Shown: positions 33,898-42,894 of the stretch, in pieces | Numbering within the stretch: the stretch's first letter is position 1 | Layout of the letters: each line of letters opens with the position of its first letter | Assembly: GCA_036656795.1 (NCBI GenBank) | Contig: JAVXHR010000004.1 | Coordinates: 45,884-109,883 of the forward strand | Reading direction: 5' to 3' | DNA: 64,000 bases | Source of the DNA: CAUPWF01 sp036656795 | GTDB lineage: Bacteria > Bacillota > Clostridia > Lachnospirales > Lachnospiraceae | Notes under the pieces: model-generated | What the model saw: only the letters and a program-made list of their open reading frames with translations | The model's database searches: none | What the model was told of the DNA's origin: nothing | Made by a program: the position numbers and the translations under genes

Positions 33898-35409
33898 CTA
33901 TTGATTTCCTTCTATCTTGTTATCAAACTTAGTTGCATAAGTCAATATCTGATCCTGTGTTGCTTCTTTTGTATCTAGCTCTCCTGTAATTCTTCCATCA
34001 CACATTACAAGAATACGATCACTGATTCCCAATACTTCCGGCATCTCTGAAGAAATAAACACAACCCCTATTCCCTCTTTCTTCAACTCATTCATCAGAT
34101 TATAGATCTCTACTTTAGCCGCTACATCTATTCCTCTTGTTGGTTCATCAAAGATTACAACTCGTGATTGTCTGGCAAGCCACTTTCCGACCACTACCTT
34201 TTGTTGATTTCCACCAGATAAAGTTCCTGCATTCACTTCAGCATTTGGAAGTTTTATCTTCAAATTATCAACTGCCTTGTTAATCATAGTTGTTTCTTTT
34301 TTCTTATTAACTACCCCTAAACTATTGCAAAGAATATCTAAATTCGGAAGCGCTATGTTATCTCGAATACTAATATTTACACATAGTCCATCTTTCTTTC
34401 TATCTTCAGGAGCAAGTACAATTCCTGCTTTAATAGCATCCATAGGGTGATGAATTGTTATTTCTTTTCCATCTAGGATTACTTGTCCACTTTCTTTTGA
34501 ATCTACTCCAAAAATCGCCCTTGTAGTCTCAGTACGTCCCGCTCCCATCAATCCGGCAATGCCAAGCGTTTCGCCTTCATATACATCAAAGTTCACATCT
34601 CTTACTAATTTCCCCGCATTAAAATTTTTGATTTCCAATATCTTTTTGCCTTTTTCACATTCTACTCTTGGAAACTTCTCTTTAATCTCTCGTCCAACCA
34701 TATTGGAGATTATTTCTTCCATTGTGGTGTCTGCAAAATTCATAGATGTTATGTATTTCCCATCTCTCATGATGGTAACTCTATCTACAATGTGTTGAAG
34801 TTCTTCTAAACGATGAGAAATATATACGATTCCGCAACCTTCCTCTCGAAGTTTTCTTATAATAATAAACAAATCATCAATTTCTTTCGAAGTTAGTGCT
34901 GATGTAGGCTCATCCATAATTAAAATTTTTGCATTCGTAGAAAGCGCTTTTGCAATCTCTACCATCTGCTGTTTAGATACCGCCAAATCTCCAACAATCG
35001 ATTTGGGATTAATATCAATATTTAAACGATCTAGAATTGCCTGTGCATCTTGATTCATCTTCTTGTCAGCCAACACTCCGGAATGAATTTCTTCACGACC
35101 TAAAAAGATGTTTTCCGCTACCGATAAATGTGCACACATATTTAATTCTTGATGAATAATTGCTACACCCAACTCCTGTGCACTCTTTGGCGTTAAATCC
35201 TTTTGTTCTTTTCCAAAAATTGTCACTTCTCCACAGTCTCTTGTATAGACACCACTTAATATCTTCATCAGGGTAGATTTTCCGGCGCCATTTTCTCCTA
35301 ATAACGCAAGTACCTCTCCTGCCTTTAGATTAAAAGATACATCATCTAATGCTAATACTCCTGGGAAAGTTTTACTCACATGATTAACTTCTACTATATA
35401 ATCCTGCAT
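33898..35409 (-). CDS. Sugar ABC transporter ATP-binding protein (RbsA/MglA-like)
   Basis: 503 residues with two ABC domains. First: Walker A GENGAGKSTL, Walker B ILIMDEPTSAL. Second: modified Walker A GLMGAGRTET, signature LSGGNQQKVVVGKWL and Walker B VVIFDEPTRGID, as usual for this family. It powers the CUT2 importer. I chose the ATG at 35409 with AAGGATGG 9 bases upstream. The upstream -10 with poor -35 suggests activator control, perhaps by the response regulator at 38101. Confidence 0.92.
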   Translation of the reverse strand: MQDYIVEVNHVSKTFPGVLALDDVSFNLKAGEVLALLGENGAGKSTLMKILSGVYTRDCGEVTIFGKEQKDLTPKSAQELGVAIIHQELNMCAHLSVAENIFLGREEIHSGVLADKKMNQDAQAILDRLNIDINPKSIVGDLAVSKQQMVEIAKALSTNAKILIMDEPTSALTSKEIDDLFIIIRKLREEGCGIVYISHRLEELQHIVDRVTIMRDGKYITSMNFADTTMEEIISNMVGREIKEKFPRVECEKGKKILEIKNFNAGKLVRDVNFDVYEGETLGIAGLMGAGRTETTRAIFGVDSKESGQVILDGKEITIHHPMDAIKAGIVLAPEDRKKDGLCVNISIRDNIALPNLDILCNSLGVVNKKKETTMINKAVDNLKIKLPNAEVNAGTLSGGNQQKVVVGKWLARQSRVVIFDEPTRGIDVAAKVEIYNLMNELKKEGIGVVFISSEMPEVLGISDRILVMCDGRITGELDTKEATQDQILTYATKFDNKIEGNQ

Positions 35410-35455
35410 TCTTTTCACCCATCCTTATTCTCTATTCCAATTTTTATCTAAAATT

Positions 35456-35525
35456 AGTATAGCATTGGTTTTTTAAAAACCCTAGAGGCGAAACTTTTGA
35501 TTTAAGGGGGTATTTTTTAGGTGTT
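35456..35525 (-). promoter_or_regulatory. Regulated promoter of the sugar importer operon
   Basis: A perfect TATACT-type -10 (35456-35461) lacks a good -35. A near-palindromic GGTTTTTTAAAAACC lies at 35468-35482, and a 17-bp motif AACACCTAAAAAATACC at 35509-35525 recurs, with one mismatch, upstream of the kinase/response-regulator operon (40936-40952). This looks like an activator-dependent promoter. Confidence 0.45.
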
Positions 35526-35589
35526 TTATCTGGCTATAGTAAAATATCCCAAATAGTATGTGCATTTTTTATTACAATTGCACAACTCT

Positions 35590-37053
35590 TTAGGATATTG
35601 TTGCATCTTGATTAAATTGTTCAAACTCTTGACTTGTATATTGATCCTTGAATCTCCCCTTTTCTATCATAATAAGTCGATCTGCAATCATCAAACTATC
35701 CGAGAGATTCACAGCAAGTATGACAATTGTGATTCCTTTTTTCTTTAGCTGCTTGATCAGATGAATAATATGCATTCGTTCATATAAATCTGCACCCGAA
35801 AATGGCTGGACTAAGAATACAACCTTGGGATGATAAAGATGAATACGATAATACACCATACTATAGAGTGATGTACGTTTAAGCATTAGCACATTCTTTT
35901 GATAAATCGCATCTCCAATAGCGCTTTCATATTCCTTAATCACACTTTTACGTATTTTATTCGTAACCCCTAATCCACCTATCTTTTCACTTAATAAGAA
36001 GCAAAGATTTTCCATAAAACTCATTTCACCAAATACCATACTTTCTGTAGGGTATTCATCTACAAAACAAATTCCTTGTTTTACAGCCGTCTGTTTCTTA
36101 GTTACATGATATATTTGTTGCTGCAGATAAATCGTTCCGGAATAACTTGTATTCATGCCACTCATAATATCAATGATATCACGCAAAACAGTATTACTGA
36201 TATCTTGAATCACAACACATTCGCCCTGTATAATTCTTAGATTTAGACCTTGCATACATTTTATGTGTACTTGTTCAAATCGAAGAATCTCCTTTTGTTC
36301 TTGTAGCATAGACATCGTATCTTTTTTTCGATTATATTCGCTAATATAAAATGGCTTAATATTCTCTCTTGTAAATTCACTTTTGGCAAACACTTTAAGA
36401 ATCTGTCCATTTTCCATAATTGACATTCTATCACAAATCTTAAATGCTTCTTCATGGTGATTGCAGATATATAAAAAGGAAACTCCCCTTGTGGCATAGT
36501 AGTGCAACAATTCTTGAAACTGTAATAAATCCTTGCTTCCTAACTGACTACTGATATTCTCAATAATAATCAGTTTTGCGCCTCCTACTATTGCCTTTAA
36601 TAATTCTACAACATTTTTCTCCAAAGCGCTTAGATTACCCACTAGGACATTTCCATCAATTTGCATACCAAGCTGATTGGTAAACTGGCGCAACTGACTA
36701 TATAAAAGCTTACGATTAATCAGATATTTACGAAATCCCTTTCGTAAGACAAAGATGTTGTCTGCCACACTTAAATCCTCTACCAAGCGACTTTGTTTCT
36801 CAATCACTGCTATTCGGTTAAGCCTATGGGAACTGTAATTATAAGAATTTACAAGCGTTTCATTATAATAGATTCTTCCGTAATGAATTGGGAGATTTTT
36901 ACATAATAGCTCAATTAATTCTTTTTGTCCAAGAAAGTTAATTGCAACTAATCCCATGATTTCGCCCTTGAAAATATGCATATTGATATTTTTTAATTTA
37001 ATGCGTTCATTTTTTATCTGAGTAACATTCTCCAGTCTTAATACTTCTTCCAT
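35590..37053 (-). CDS. Catalytically dead RbsA-like double ABC protein
   Basis: 487 residues with the size and two-domain plan of an RbsA ATPase, but the ATP sites are gone. The first Walker A position reads VAINFLGQKELI, the signature region NLSALEKNVVELLKAI lacks SGGQ, and Walker B reads LIIIENISSQL. In the second half the sites read VVIQDISNTVLRD, VLMLKRTSLYSM and VVFLVQPFSGAD. Other regions stay well conserved (ICDRMSIMENGQI, IADRLIMIEKGRF). GGAGGAGGAG precedes the ATG. It overlaps the histidine kinase gene by 16 bases, so it is made with that sensor. A regulatory or scaffold role is inferred; it is unlikely to hydrolyse ATP. Confidence 0.82.
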   Translation of the reverse strand: MEEVLRLENVTQIKNERIKLKNINMHIFKGEIMGLVAINFLGQKELIELLCKNLPIHYGRIYYNETLVNSYNYSSHRLNRIAVIEKQSRLVEDLSVADNIFVLRKGFRKYLINRKLLYSQLRQFTNQLGMQIDGNVLVGNLSALEKNVVELLKAIVGGAKLIIIENISSQLGSKDLLQFQELLHYYATRGVSFLYICNHHEEAFKICDRMSIMENGQILKVFAKSEFTRENIKPFYISEYNRKKDTMSMLQEQKEILRFEQVHIKCMQGLNLRIIQGECVVIQDISNTVLRDIIDIMSGMNTSYSGTIYLQQQIYHVTKKQTAVKQGICFVDEYPTESMVFGEMSFMENLCFLLSEKIGGLGVTNKIRKSVIKEYESAIGDAIYQKNVLMLKRTSLYSMVYYRIHLYHPKVVFLVQPFSGADLYERMHIIHLIKQLKKKGITIVILAVNLSDSLMIADRLIMIEKGRFKDQYTSQEFEQFNQDATIS

Positions 37054-38081
37054 GAATGGTCTTTCTCCTCCTCCACAATCACCGGCAATGTGATCTCAAC
37101 ATCTGTCCCCAAATTAAGAACGCTGTATATACAGATTCCATACTCTTCACCAAAGAGTAACTTAATACGGCTATTTACATTTACAATTGCAATTCCACCT
37201 TTTGCCTCAGAATTTTCACTAACATAGTCCATCGAAAGATTATGTAATTTGTTATTAATCTCTTGCAATCGTTCCGGTGCCATACCAAGCCCATCATCTG
37301 AGATTGTAATAATCAATCTCTTCTTTGTAACTTCTATCTTAATCTTCAGATTACCCTTTCCTATCTTGCGTTCAATCCCATGATAGATAGAATTCTCTAC
37401 AATCGGTTGTAAAGTGAGCTTTGGAAGCTTACATTGTAATACATCAATTTCCTCTTCTTCACTATATTCTACACTAAGACTGAGACGTTCTCCAAAGCGA
37501 TACTGTTGAATAATATAATAATTCTCAATATTTTTAATCTCATCTTCTAACGTCACTAGATGATCCACTTTTGATATGGTATAACGAAAAAACGTTGCCA
37601 AAGCTTCCGTCATCTTTGCAACATTTACCAAGCCCGCACTTAATGTTTCTCCACGAATACCCTCTAGCGTGTTATAAAGAAAATGAGGGTTGATCTGATT
37701 CTGAAGTGCCAGATATTCTGCTTGTTTTTTAGACGCACTGATTAACTCATTTGTATCAATACTGTCTTGCAATCGTTGAAAAGCAAGTTCAAACTCCGGA
37801 GATATATACATTGTGGAATCAAAAATACCCTGGAACATATATCCCTGTGAAAACAACGCCCATACTTTATTCATCTCCTGATAGGGCCGATAAAGCCATT
37901 TATACCATACGATTATCAGGATACCAAGCAAAATATATCCCGGTAATATATATAATGGTTGCATCTTTTTAGACAATATAATAACAGTAAGAGTAATTTG
38001 CATACCTAATATACAGATTAAAACACCGCCAATATAAGCCATACTTCTCAAAGATAAATAATTCCATTTTTTATTTTTCAT
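37038..38081 (-). CDS. Membrane sensor histidine kinase (YesM/LytS-type)
   Basis: 347 residues. Two hydrophobic segments (about 11-34 and 42-62) leave little outside domain. The kinase part has QINPHFLYNTLEGIRGETLS (phosphorylated histidine), N-box LTLQPIVENSIYHGI and G-box ISDDGLGMAPERL. It should phosphorylate the AraC-type regulator upstream. With almost no outside domain it likely senses the sugar through another protein, perhaps the dead ABC protein or the transporter. It lies 19 bases after the regulator gene. Confidence 0.88.
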   Translation of the reverse strand: MKNKKWNYLSLRSMAYIGGVLICILGMQITLTVIILSKKMQPLYILPGYILLGILIIVWYKWLYRPYQEMNKVWALFSQGYMFQGIFDSTMYISPEFELAFQRLQDSIDTNELISASKKQAEYLALQNQINPHFLYNTLEGIRGETLSAGLVNVAKMTEALATFFRYTISKVDHLVTLEDEIKNIENYYIIQQYRFGERLSLSVEYSEEEEIDVLQCKLPKLTLQPIVENSIYHGIERKIGKGNLKIKIEVTKKRLIITISDDGLGMAPERLQEINNKLHNLSMDYVSENSEAKGGIAIVNVNSRIKLLFGEEYGICIYSVLNLGTDVEITLPVIVEEEKDHSWKKY

Positions 38082-38100
38082 GTCCTATTCTCCACATTCT

Positions 38101-39708
38101 TCATGAATATAACTTACGATATTCATTGGGATTAATGCCTGCATTCTTCTTGAAACTTTTCGTAAAATGCTTTACATCACTATATCCTACCTTTTCACAG
38201 ATATTTGCCACACTTTCATTGGTTTCTTTTAATAACTCTTTTGCTTTATTCATACGTACTTCTGATAAATACTCTAAAAAATTACTTCCACTTTCTTTTT
38301 TGAATAAAGAGCTAAAATATGTTGCATTAAATCCTACAATATTACTGACTTCTTCTAAACTGATTGGATTCATATAATGCTGCTGTATATACTGTTTTGC
38401 AATTCGAATAGGACGAATACTCTCCTGTTTCTTTTCTTCTATAATCTGATTCAAAGTGCTCTCCACACTCTCTGTAAGGCATTCAAATAACTTGTCCACT
38501 GTTCCACATATCTGGATATATTCCTGAAATTGTTGAATCGTTCGTTCTTCTTGGTTCAACATCAATTGATGCTTTCGTAAGACGATAATATAGATATGGA
38601 TTGCTTCCGTAACCACTCTCAATATCTCTGTTCCATTTATCTTTTCTTCCCTCTTAATCCCCACTCTTAAGTCCTTAATCCCTGCGATAATAGACTCTTT
38701 ATCCAAAACTTCAAGTGCTACATCTATGATACGATTAAAATTAGCCAATAACAGGTCTACTTGCTTTCTTGTATCCACAATTTCTACTTGTTCCAAGAAC
38801 TTACCAGTTCCCTTTACAATTCGCTCATCTACCGATATCTTTGCACATTGATAAGATTCCCGGATCTGTGAGATATCTGTAACAGTCGAACCACTTCCAA
38901 TTGTAAACTCCACATTACCAAAGATTGTCTTTTGCACCAACAACTCATCTAAAATTGTTTTTAAATGCTTGCGTACATCTTTTTTTACTTCCGGTTGATA
39001 ATTTGCTACACAAATAATAGCACTTTCCTCACAATAACACTCCATATCATAGCAGCAAGGTTGTAGCAGGTACTCTGTAATCTGAATAATCTTGTCCTTC
39101 ATTACACTTTGATTAATGAGCTTTATCTGCTGATAAGCATAATCAAATTTAACAATAAAGATTAAAAAATCACCTTCTTGAAATTTATAATGATATTGTT
39201 CATTAATCTGTTCGATCTTTGGTACCAATGTTTCTTCTTGTAATACATTTATAAACAGGTTTGTTCTAAGATTAGCAATATCATGCTCCTGACGCAATTT
39301 CAATGTTTCTTCTTCACTTAATTGTGCCATTTTCACTTTATATTGATGGCATATTCCGTCCAACGTATCTGACAATTCCTGTTGGTTAATTGGTTTAAGC
39401 AAATAATGCTTCACTCCATATTGCATAGCACTTTGTGCATATTCAAAATGACGATATCCACTAATAATAATAAATTGCAAGTCTTTCTTTTCTTCTTTAG
39501 CCTGTTGAATCAATTCTAATCCATCATATCCCGGCATACGAATATCCGTAATTAATAAATCTGGATGCCATTTTTTCACATACTCCAACGCTTCAATTCC
39601 ATTATGCGCAACTCCTACCACTTCCATGCCTTTTTCTTCCCAATCAATGAGGTCCAAAATAAGTTGGCATACTTTTTCTTCATCATCAGCCACTACTACT
39701 TTAACCAT
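38101..39708 (-). CDS. Response regulator with AraC-type DNA-binding domain (YesN-like)
   Basis: 535 residues. Receiver domain at 1-120 (VVADDEEKV, LLITDIRMPGYDG with the phosphorylated aspartate, KPINQQEL), a long middle region without a named domain, and two AraC helix-turn-helix motifs at the end (ISLEEVSNIVGFNATYFSSLFKKESG and VANICEKVGYSDVKHFTKSFKKNAG). The ATG at 39708 has AAGGAGC 9 bases upstream. Partner kinase follows. It probably activates the sugar importer operon. Confidence 0.9.
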   Translation of the reverse strand: MVKVVVADDEEKVCQLILDLIDWEEKGMEVVGVAHNGIEALEYVKKWHPDLLITDIRMPGYDGLELIQQAKEEKKDLQFIIISGYRHFEYAQSAMQYGVKHYLLKPINQQELSDTLDGICHQYKVKMAQLSEEETLKLRQEHDIANLRTNLFINVLQEETLVPKIEQINEQYHYKFQEGDFLIFIVKFDYAYQQIKLINQSVMKDKIIQITEYLLQPCCYDMECYCEESAIICVANYQPEVKKDVRKHLKTILDELLVQKTIFGNVEFTIGSGSTVTDISQIRESYQCAKISVDERIVKGTGKFLEQVEIVDTRKQVDLLLANFNRIIDVALEVLDKESIIAGIKDLRVGIKREEKINGTEILRVVTEAIHIYIIVLRKHQLMLNQEERTIQQFQEYIQICGTVDKLFECLTESVESTLNQIIEEKKQESIRPIRIAKQYIQQHYMNPISLEEVSNIVGFNATYFSSLFKKESGSNFLEYLSEVRMNKAKELLKETNESVANICEKVGYSDVKHFTKSFKKNAGINPNEYRKLYS

Positions 39709-39728
39709 GTGCTGCCTGCTCCTTTCTG

Positions 39729-40850
39729 CTATTTTTTTATCAAATGTTGTTTTTCCCATCCATTTGCAATCTTTTCCCGTAACTCTTCAAATGTTTTCAA
39801 TCCACTCAATGCGTCATAGGCTGCCACACAAGATGCGCCAGTTCCTGCTGCCAATTGCAGACATTCCGTATAAGAATATCCATCTAATACCGCTTTTAAA
39901 AATGCGGCAATGCTTGTATCTCCGGCACCTGTTCCGGAAAGTACCTGCTCCGGAAGATAACTTTCCTCAAATACCTCTTTATCAGCCCACGATGTGAATT
40001 GCTCTCCCATAGATAACAGCACGTCCTTAGATGCCGTTTTAAAAAACATCCCGGGTGCACCACATTTAATCAGCACCACCTTAGCCCCCCACTGAAGCAA
40101 CTGTTCCGCCAATGGTTTAACATCCTCTTCTATAGAAATAACCGATGTAATATCTTGTCCCTCTGCCCGCTCTAACCAAGTATCATATAATTTCCGATCC
40201 AACATGAATCCCAGTTCTTCTATGCTTGGAACAAAAAAATCTACATATGGTAATACTTTTTGAAGAATATGAATCCAATTCACCTGTCCTGCTTCAGATT
40301 CCGGATCTATCGTTGCCATATCAAGTGATGTTAATACATGTAATTCCTTAATTCGTTGGAAGATATGTACTAAGTCCGCCCCTTCATTCTCATATAGTTT
40401 CTTCATAATGGGTGGATATCCCAGATGAAATAATTTCGCTTCCTGAATAAGTGCAAAGTCTAAATCTGTATATGAAAAAGTACTGTTTGCCCCAGGATTA
40501 TGTAAGAATATACGATCTGTTCCCGGTGGTGTGAGTACAACTGTATAAGAAGTACTATTCTCCGGCGAAACCAGCATCCCCTCCAAGGCATCATATTTCT
40601 TTAATATATTACATACAATGCTGCCAAACTCGTCCGTACCAACTTTCCCCATAAGGGTTACATTCGCACCCAGTATTTTTAATCCTAACCCCGTATTTGC
40701 CACTGCTCCTCCCGTACTAACAGATACATCTTTCATCTCTACCAACTTCCCCGGTACGAGAACTTGACTAATTGGTTTGATACTATTTGATGAAAAAACA
40801 GGGGTAATATCCAAGCAGATATGCCCTGCCACTATCATTTTCTTTGACAT
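39729..40850 (-). CDS. PfkB-family carbohydrate kinase
   Basis: 373 residues, longer than usual. N-terminal IVAGHICLDITPVFSSN, GGAVANTGLGLKILGANVTLMGKVG, and catalytic VLSGTGAGDTSIAAFLKAVLDG. An insert-rich middle region is unlike ribokinase. Substrate unknown. It is the first gene of the operon with the response regulator, sensor kinase and dead ABC protein, 20 bases upstream of the regulator start. Confidence 0.84.
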   Translation of the reverse strand: MSKKMIVAGHICLDITPVFSSNSIKPISQVLVPGKLVEMKDVSVSTGGAVANTGLGLKILGANVTLMGKVGTDEFGSIVCNILKKYDALEGMLVSPENSTSYTVVLTPPGTDRIFLHNPGANSTFSYTDLDFALIQEAKLFHLGYPPIMKKLYENEGADLVHIFQRIKELHVLTSLDMATIDPESEAGQVNWIHILQKVLPYVDFFVPSIEELGFMLDRKLYDTWLERAEGQDITSVISIEEDVKPLAEQLLQWGAKVVLIKCGAPGMFFKTASKDVLLSMGEQFTSWADKEVFEESYLPEQVLSGTGAGDTSIAAFLKAVLDGYSYTECLQLAAGTGASCVAAYDALSGLKTFEELREKIANGWEKQHLIKK

Positions 40851-40900
40851 GCGATTGCCTCCTTATGATGTTTCATTCAATTTGCTTTTTTACTATCTAT

Positions 40901-40952
40901 AGTGTACGGGTATTCCCTCCCAAAAGTCAAGATGCAACACCTAAAAAACACC
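40901..40952 (-). promoter_or_regulatory. Promoter and candidate operator of the PfkB kinase/two-component operon
   Basis: On the minus strand TTGACT (40925-40930) and TACACT (40901-40906) are 18 bases apart. Just upstream of the -35 is AACACCTAAAAAACACC (40936-40952, plus strand), matching at 16 of 17 bases the motif upstream of the sugar importer operon. Confidence 0.55.
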
Positions 40953-40983
40953 TTGGATCATAAAACATCCAAGGTATTTTTTC
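40942..40983 (-). terminator. Terminator of pepT
   Basis: A 9-bp stem (ACCTTGGAT with ATCCAAGGT, 8-base loop) with T runs on both strands, 70 bases after the pepT stop. Confidence 0.8.
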
Positions 40984-41048
40984 TTCATCCACATATCTAA
41001 CACAAAAGATTAAATTGCGAATAACAAGATTCCATATAACACTGCCTT

Positions 41049-42269
41049 CTATGCATTGGCATAGATTTTAACAAGTTCAATAACAGTCTTAACCACAATA
41101 TCCATAGCCTCTACGGTTGTATGTTCGAACGGTCCATGATATGCATAACCACCGGTTCCCAAGTTCGGACATGGCAACCCCTTGAAGCTCAATTGTGCAC
41201 CATCTGTGCCACCACGAATTGGAGCAACGCTTGGCTCCACTCCAACTGCTTTAATTGCGGCAACTGCATTATCAATGAGGTGAAAACATGGTTCAATCTT
41301 TTCTCTCATATTGCGATATGCCTGTTTAATTGTAAGTTCTACTGTACCTTCTCCATATTTTTCATTCAATTCCTCTGCAATGTGTTGAAGTACAACTTCA
41401 CGTTTTTCAAAAATCTCACGATCATGATCACGTACTATATATACTAATCTAGCATGATCTACCGTTCCCTCCGATGAGAACAGATGATAAAATCCTTCAT
41501 ACCCTTCTGTCGTTGCAGGCGTTTCATTGGTCGGAAGCATTGCATTCAGCTCCATACCTACTAATTGTGCATTAACCATAATTCCTTTTGCACTACCCGG
41601 ATGTACATTTACCCCTGTAATCTCAAAGGTTGCCGTAGATGCATTGAAATTCTCGTATTGAATCTCTCCCTCTGCCCAACCATCTAATGTATAACCAAAT
41701 TCCGCACCAAATTCCGCTACATCGAAAGTCGCAGCACCTGTTCCAACTTCTTCATCAGGAGTAAATGCAAAGCTAAGTTTTCCATGTGGCATATCCATTG
41801 CAAGCATCTCTTCCACTGCCGTTAGAATCTCTGCAATACCTGCCTTGTCATCTGCACCTAGTAATGTTGTTCCATCTGTTGTAATAAGCGTTCTTCCCTT
41901 CAATCCCGTTAGATGAGGAAAATCAGACACTTTAATTGTTCGCCCACTGGTTCCTAAGACTACATCTTTTCCATCGTAGTTTTCGATAAATTGTGGTTTC
42001 ACATGTTCCCCACAAAAATCAGGAGATGTGTCCATATGTGCGATAAAACCAATCTTTGTCTTATCTTCATATCCTGCAGTTGCTGGAAGGCTTCCGTATA
42101 CATAACAATGCTCGTCCACTCGTGCATCGGTAATTCCCAATTGTTTCATCTCTGCCACCAACTGATGTGCCAGATCAAATTGTCTGTCAGATGTTGGAAC
42201 TGTCACACTATTCTCATCACTTGCAGTCCACACCTTTACATAGTTTAATAATCTTTCATACGCTCTCAC
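41049..42269 (-). CDS. pepT: Peptidase T (tripeptide aminopeptidase)
   Basis: 406 residues, usual length. Metal ligands lie in IGFIAHMDTSPDFCG, TTLLGADDKAGIAE, FTPDEEVGTGA and the C-terminal LGTGGYAYHGPFEHT; the dimerisation lid has NVHPGSAKGIMVNAQ. It removes the N-terminal residue from tripeptides in the cytoplasm, using two zinc ions. The start is a GTG with AGAGGTAAG 8 bases upstream. Confidence 0.95.
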   Translation of the reverse strand: MRAYERLLNYVKVWTASDENSVTVPTSDRQFDLAHQLVAEMKQLGITDARVDEHCYVYGSLPATAGYEDKTKIGFIAHMDTSPDFCGEHVKPQFIENYDGKDVVLGTSGRTIKVSDFPHLTGLKGRTLITTDGTTLLGADDKAGIAEILTAVEEMLAMDMPHGKLSFAFTPDEEVGTGAATFDVAEFGAEFGYTLDGWAEGEIQYENFNASTATFEITGVNVHPGSAKGIMVNAQLVGMELNAMLPTNETPATTEGYEGFYHLFSSEGTVDHARLVYIVRDHDREIFEKREVVLQHIAEELNEKYGEGTVELTIKQAYRNMREKIEPCFHLIDNAVAAIKAVGVEPSVAPIRGGTDGAQLSFKGLPCPNLGTGGYAYHGPFEHTTVEAMDIVVKTVIELVKIYANA

Positions 42270-42423
42270 TTTTCTTACCTCTTTTCATAAAATTAAGTAC
42301 TAGAAACAATATAACATATTGATTCTACCCTTTCAATATTCTTTTCAGATGTAGCGTGACTTTATCACAGTAATTATAAATACTCTATGGTAACATACAA
42401 CTATAAGAAATGGAGGTATTAAT

Positions 42424-42657
42424 ATGAAACATTTAAACCTGTCAAAAATAATCAAGACATTCGTATTTATAATTGTTGGTGGTATCCTTGGGTACTTGTA
42501 TTATGCAAAAGTCGGTTGTGTCACCGGAACCTGTGGAATCACCTCCAGTCCTTATTTTTCCACTATCTTTGGTATGGTATTTGGATTCTGGCTTTCTTTA
42601 TTTTTTTCCCAAGATACACATGATGACGGAACAAACAAACCAAGACACTTTGGTTGA
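42424..42657 (+). CDS. Small membrane protein (DUF6132-like)
   Basis: 77 residues with two membrane segments (about 12-28 and 46-62), a CVTGTCGITSSP loop between them with two cysteines, and a polar C-terminus. The glycine-rich GGILGYLYY with CxxGxCxI occurs in small uncharacterised membrane proteins of gut bacteria. TGGAGG precedes the ATG. A 7-bp hairpin follows 13 bases after the stop. Confidence 0.7.
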   Translation: MKHLNLSKIIKTFVFIIVGGILGYLYYAKVGCVTGTCGITSSPYFSTIFGMVFGFWLSLFFSQDTHDDGTNKPRHFG

Positions 42658-42670
42658 GGTTCTTGTTAAT

Positions 42671-42687
42671 TACAGCAGATTGCTGTA
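42671..42687 (+). terminator. Hairpin after the small membrane protein gene
   Basis: TACAGCA-GAT-TGCTGTA, a perfect 7-bp stem followed by AAATAAACTT; the T-run is missing, so termination is uncertain. Confidence 0.35.
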
Positions 42688-42695
42688 AAATAAAC

Positions 42696-42724
42696 TTGAC
42701 TTTTATCCAAAACATTGATATTAT
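42696..42724 (+). promoter_or_regulatory. Promoter of tRNA-Leu(TAG)
   Basis: TTGACT (42696-42701) and TATTAT (42719-42724) are 17 bases apart, about 32 bases upstream of the tRNA. Confidence 0.7.
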
Positions 42725-42755
42725 TATCTAGCGTGTTACACAACGCAATAAATAT

Positions 42756-42835
42756 GCGGATGTGGCGGAACTGGCAGACGCGCTAGACTTAGGATCTAGT
42801 GGGAGACCGTGCAGGTTCGATTCCTGTCATCCGCA
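42756..42835 (+). tRNA. tRNA-Leu (anticodon TAG)
   Basis: Acceptor GCGGATG pairs perfectly with CATCCGC. D-arm TGGCGGAACTGGCAGACGCG, anticodon arm CTAGA-CTTAGGA-TCTAG (TAG, reads CUA), a long variable arm and T-arm GCAGG-TTCGATT-CCTGT. CCA is not encoded. Confidence 0.93.
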
Positions 42836-42894
42836 GTTAGAAGTCTTGATTCCTTGACAAAAGGGGTTGGGGCTTTTTTCTTTGCGTCCTCAAT

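Noticed and set aside
42838..42890. Terminator after tRNA-Leu(TAG)
   Set aside because: GGGG-rich sequence and a T-run are present but I could not find a convincing stem.
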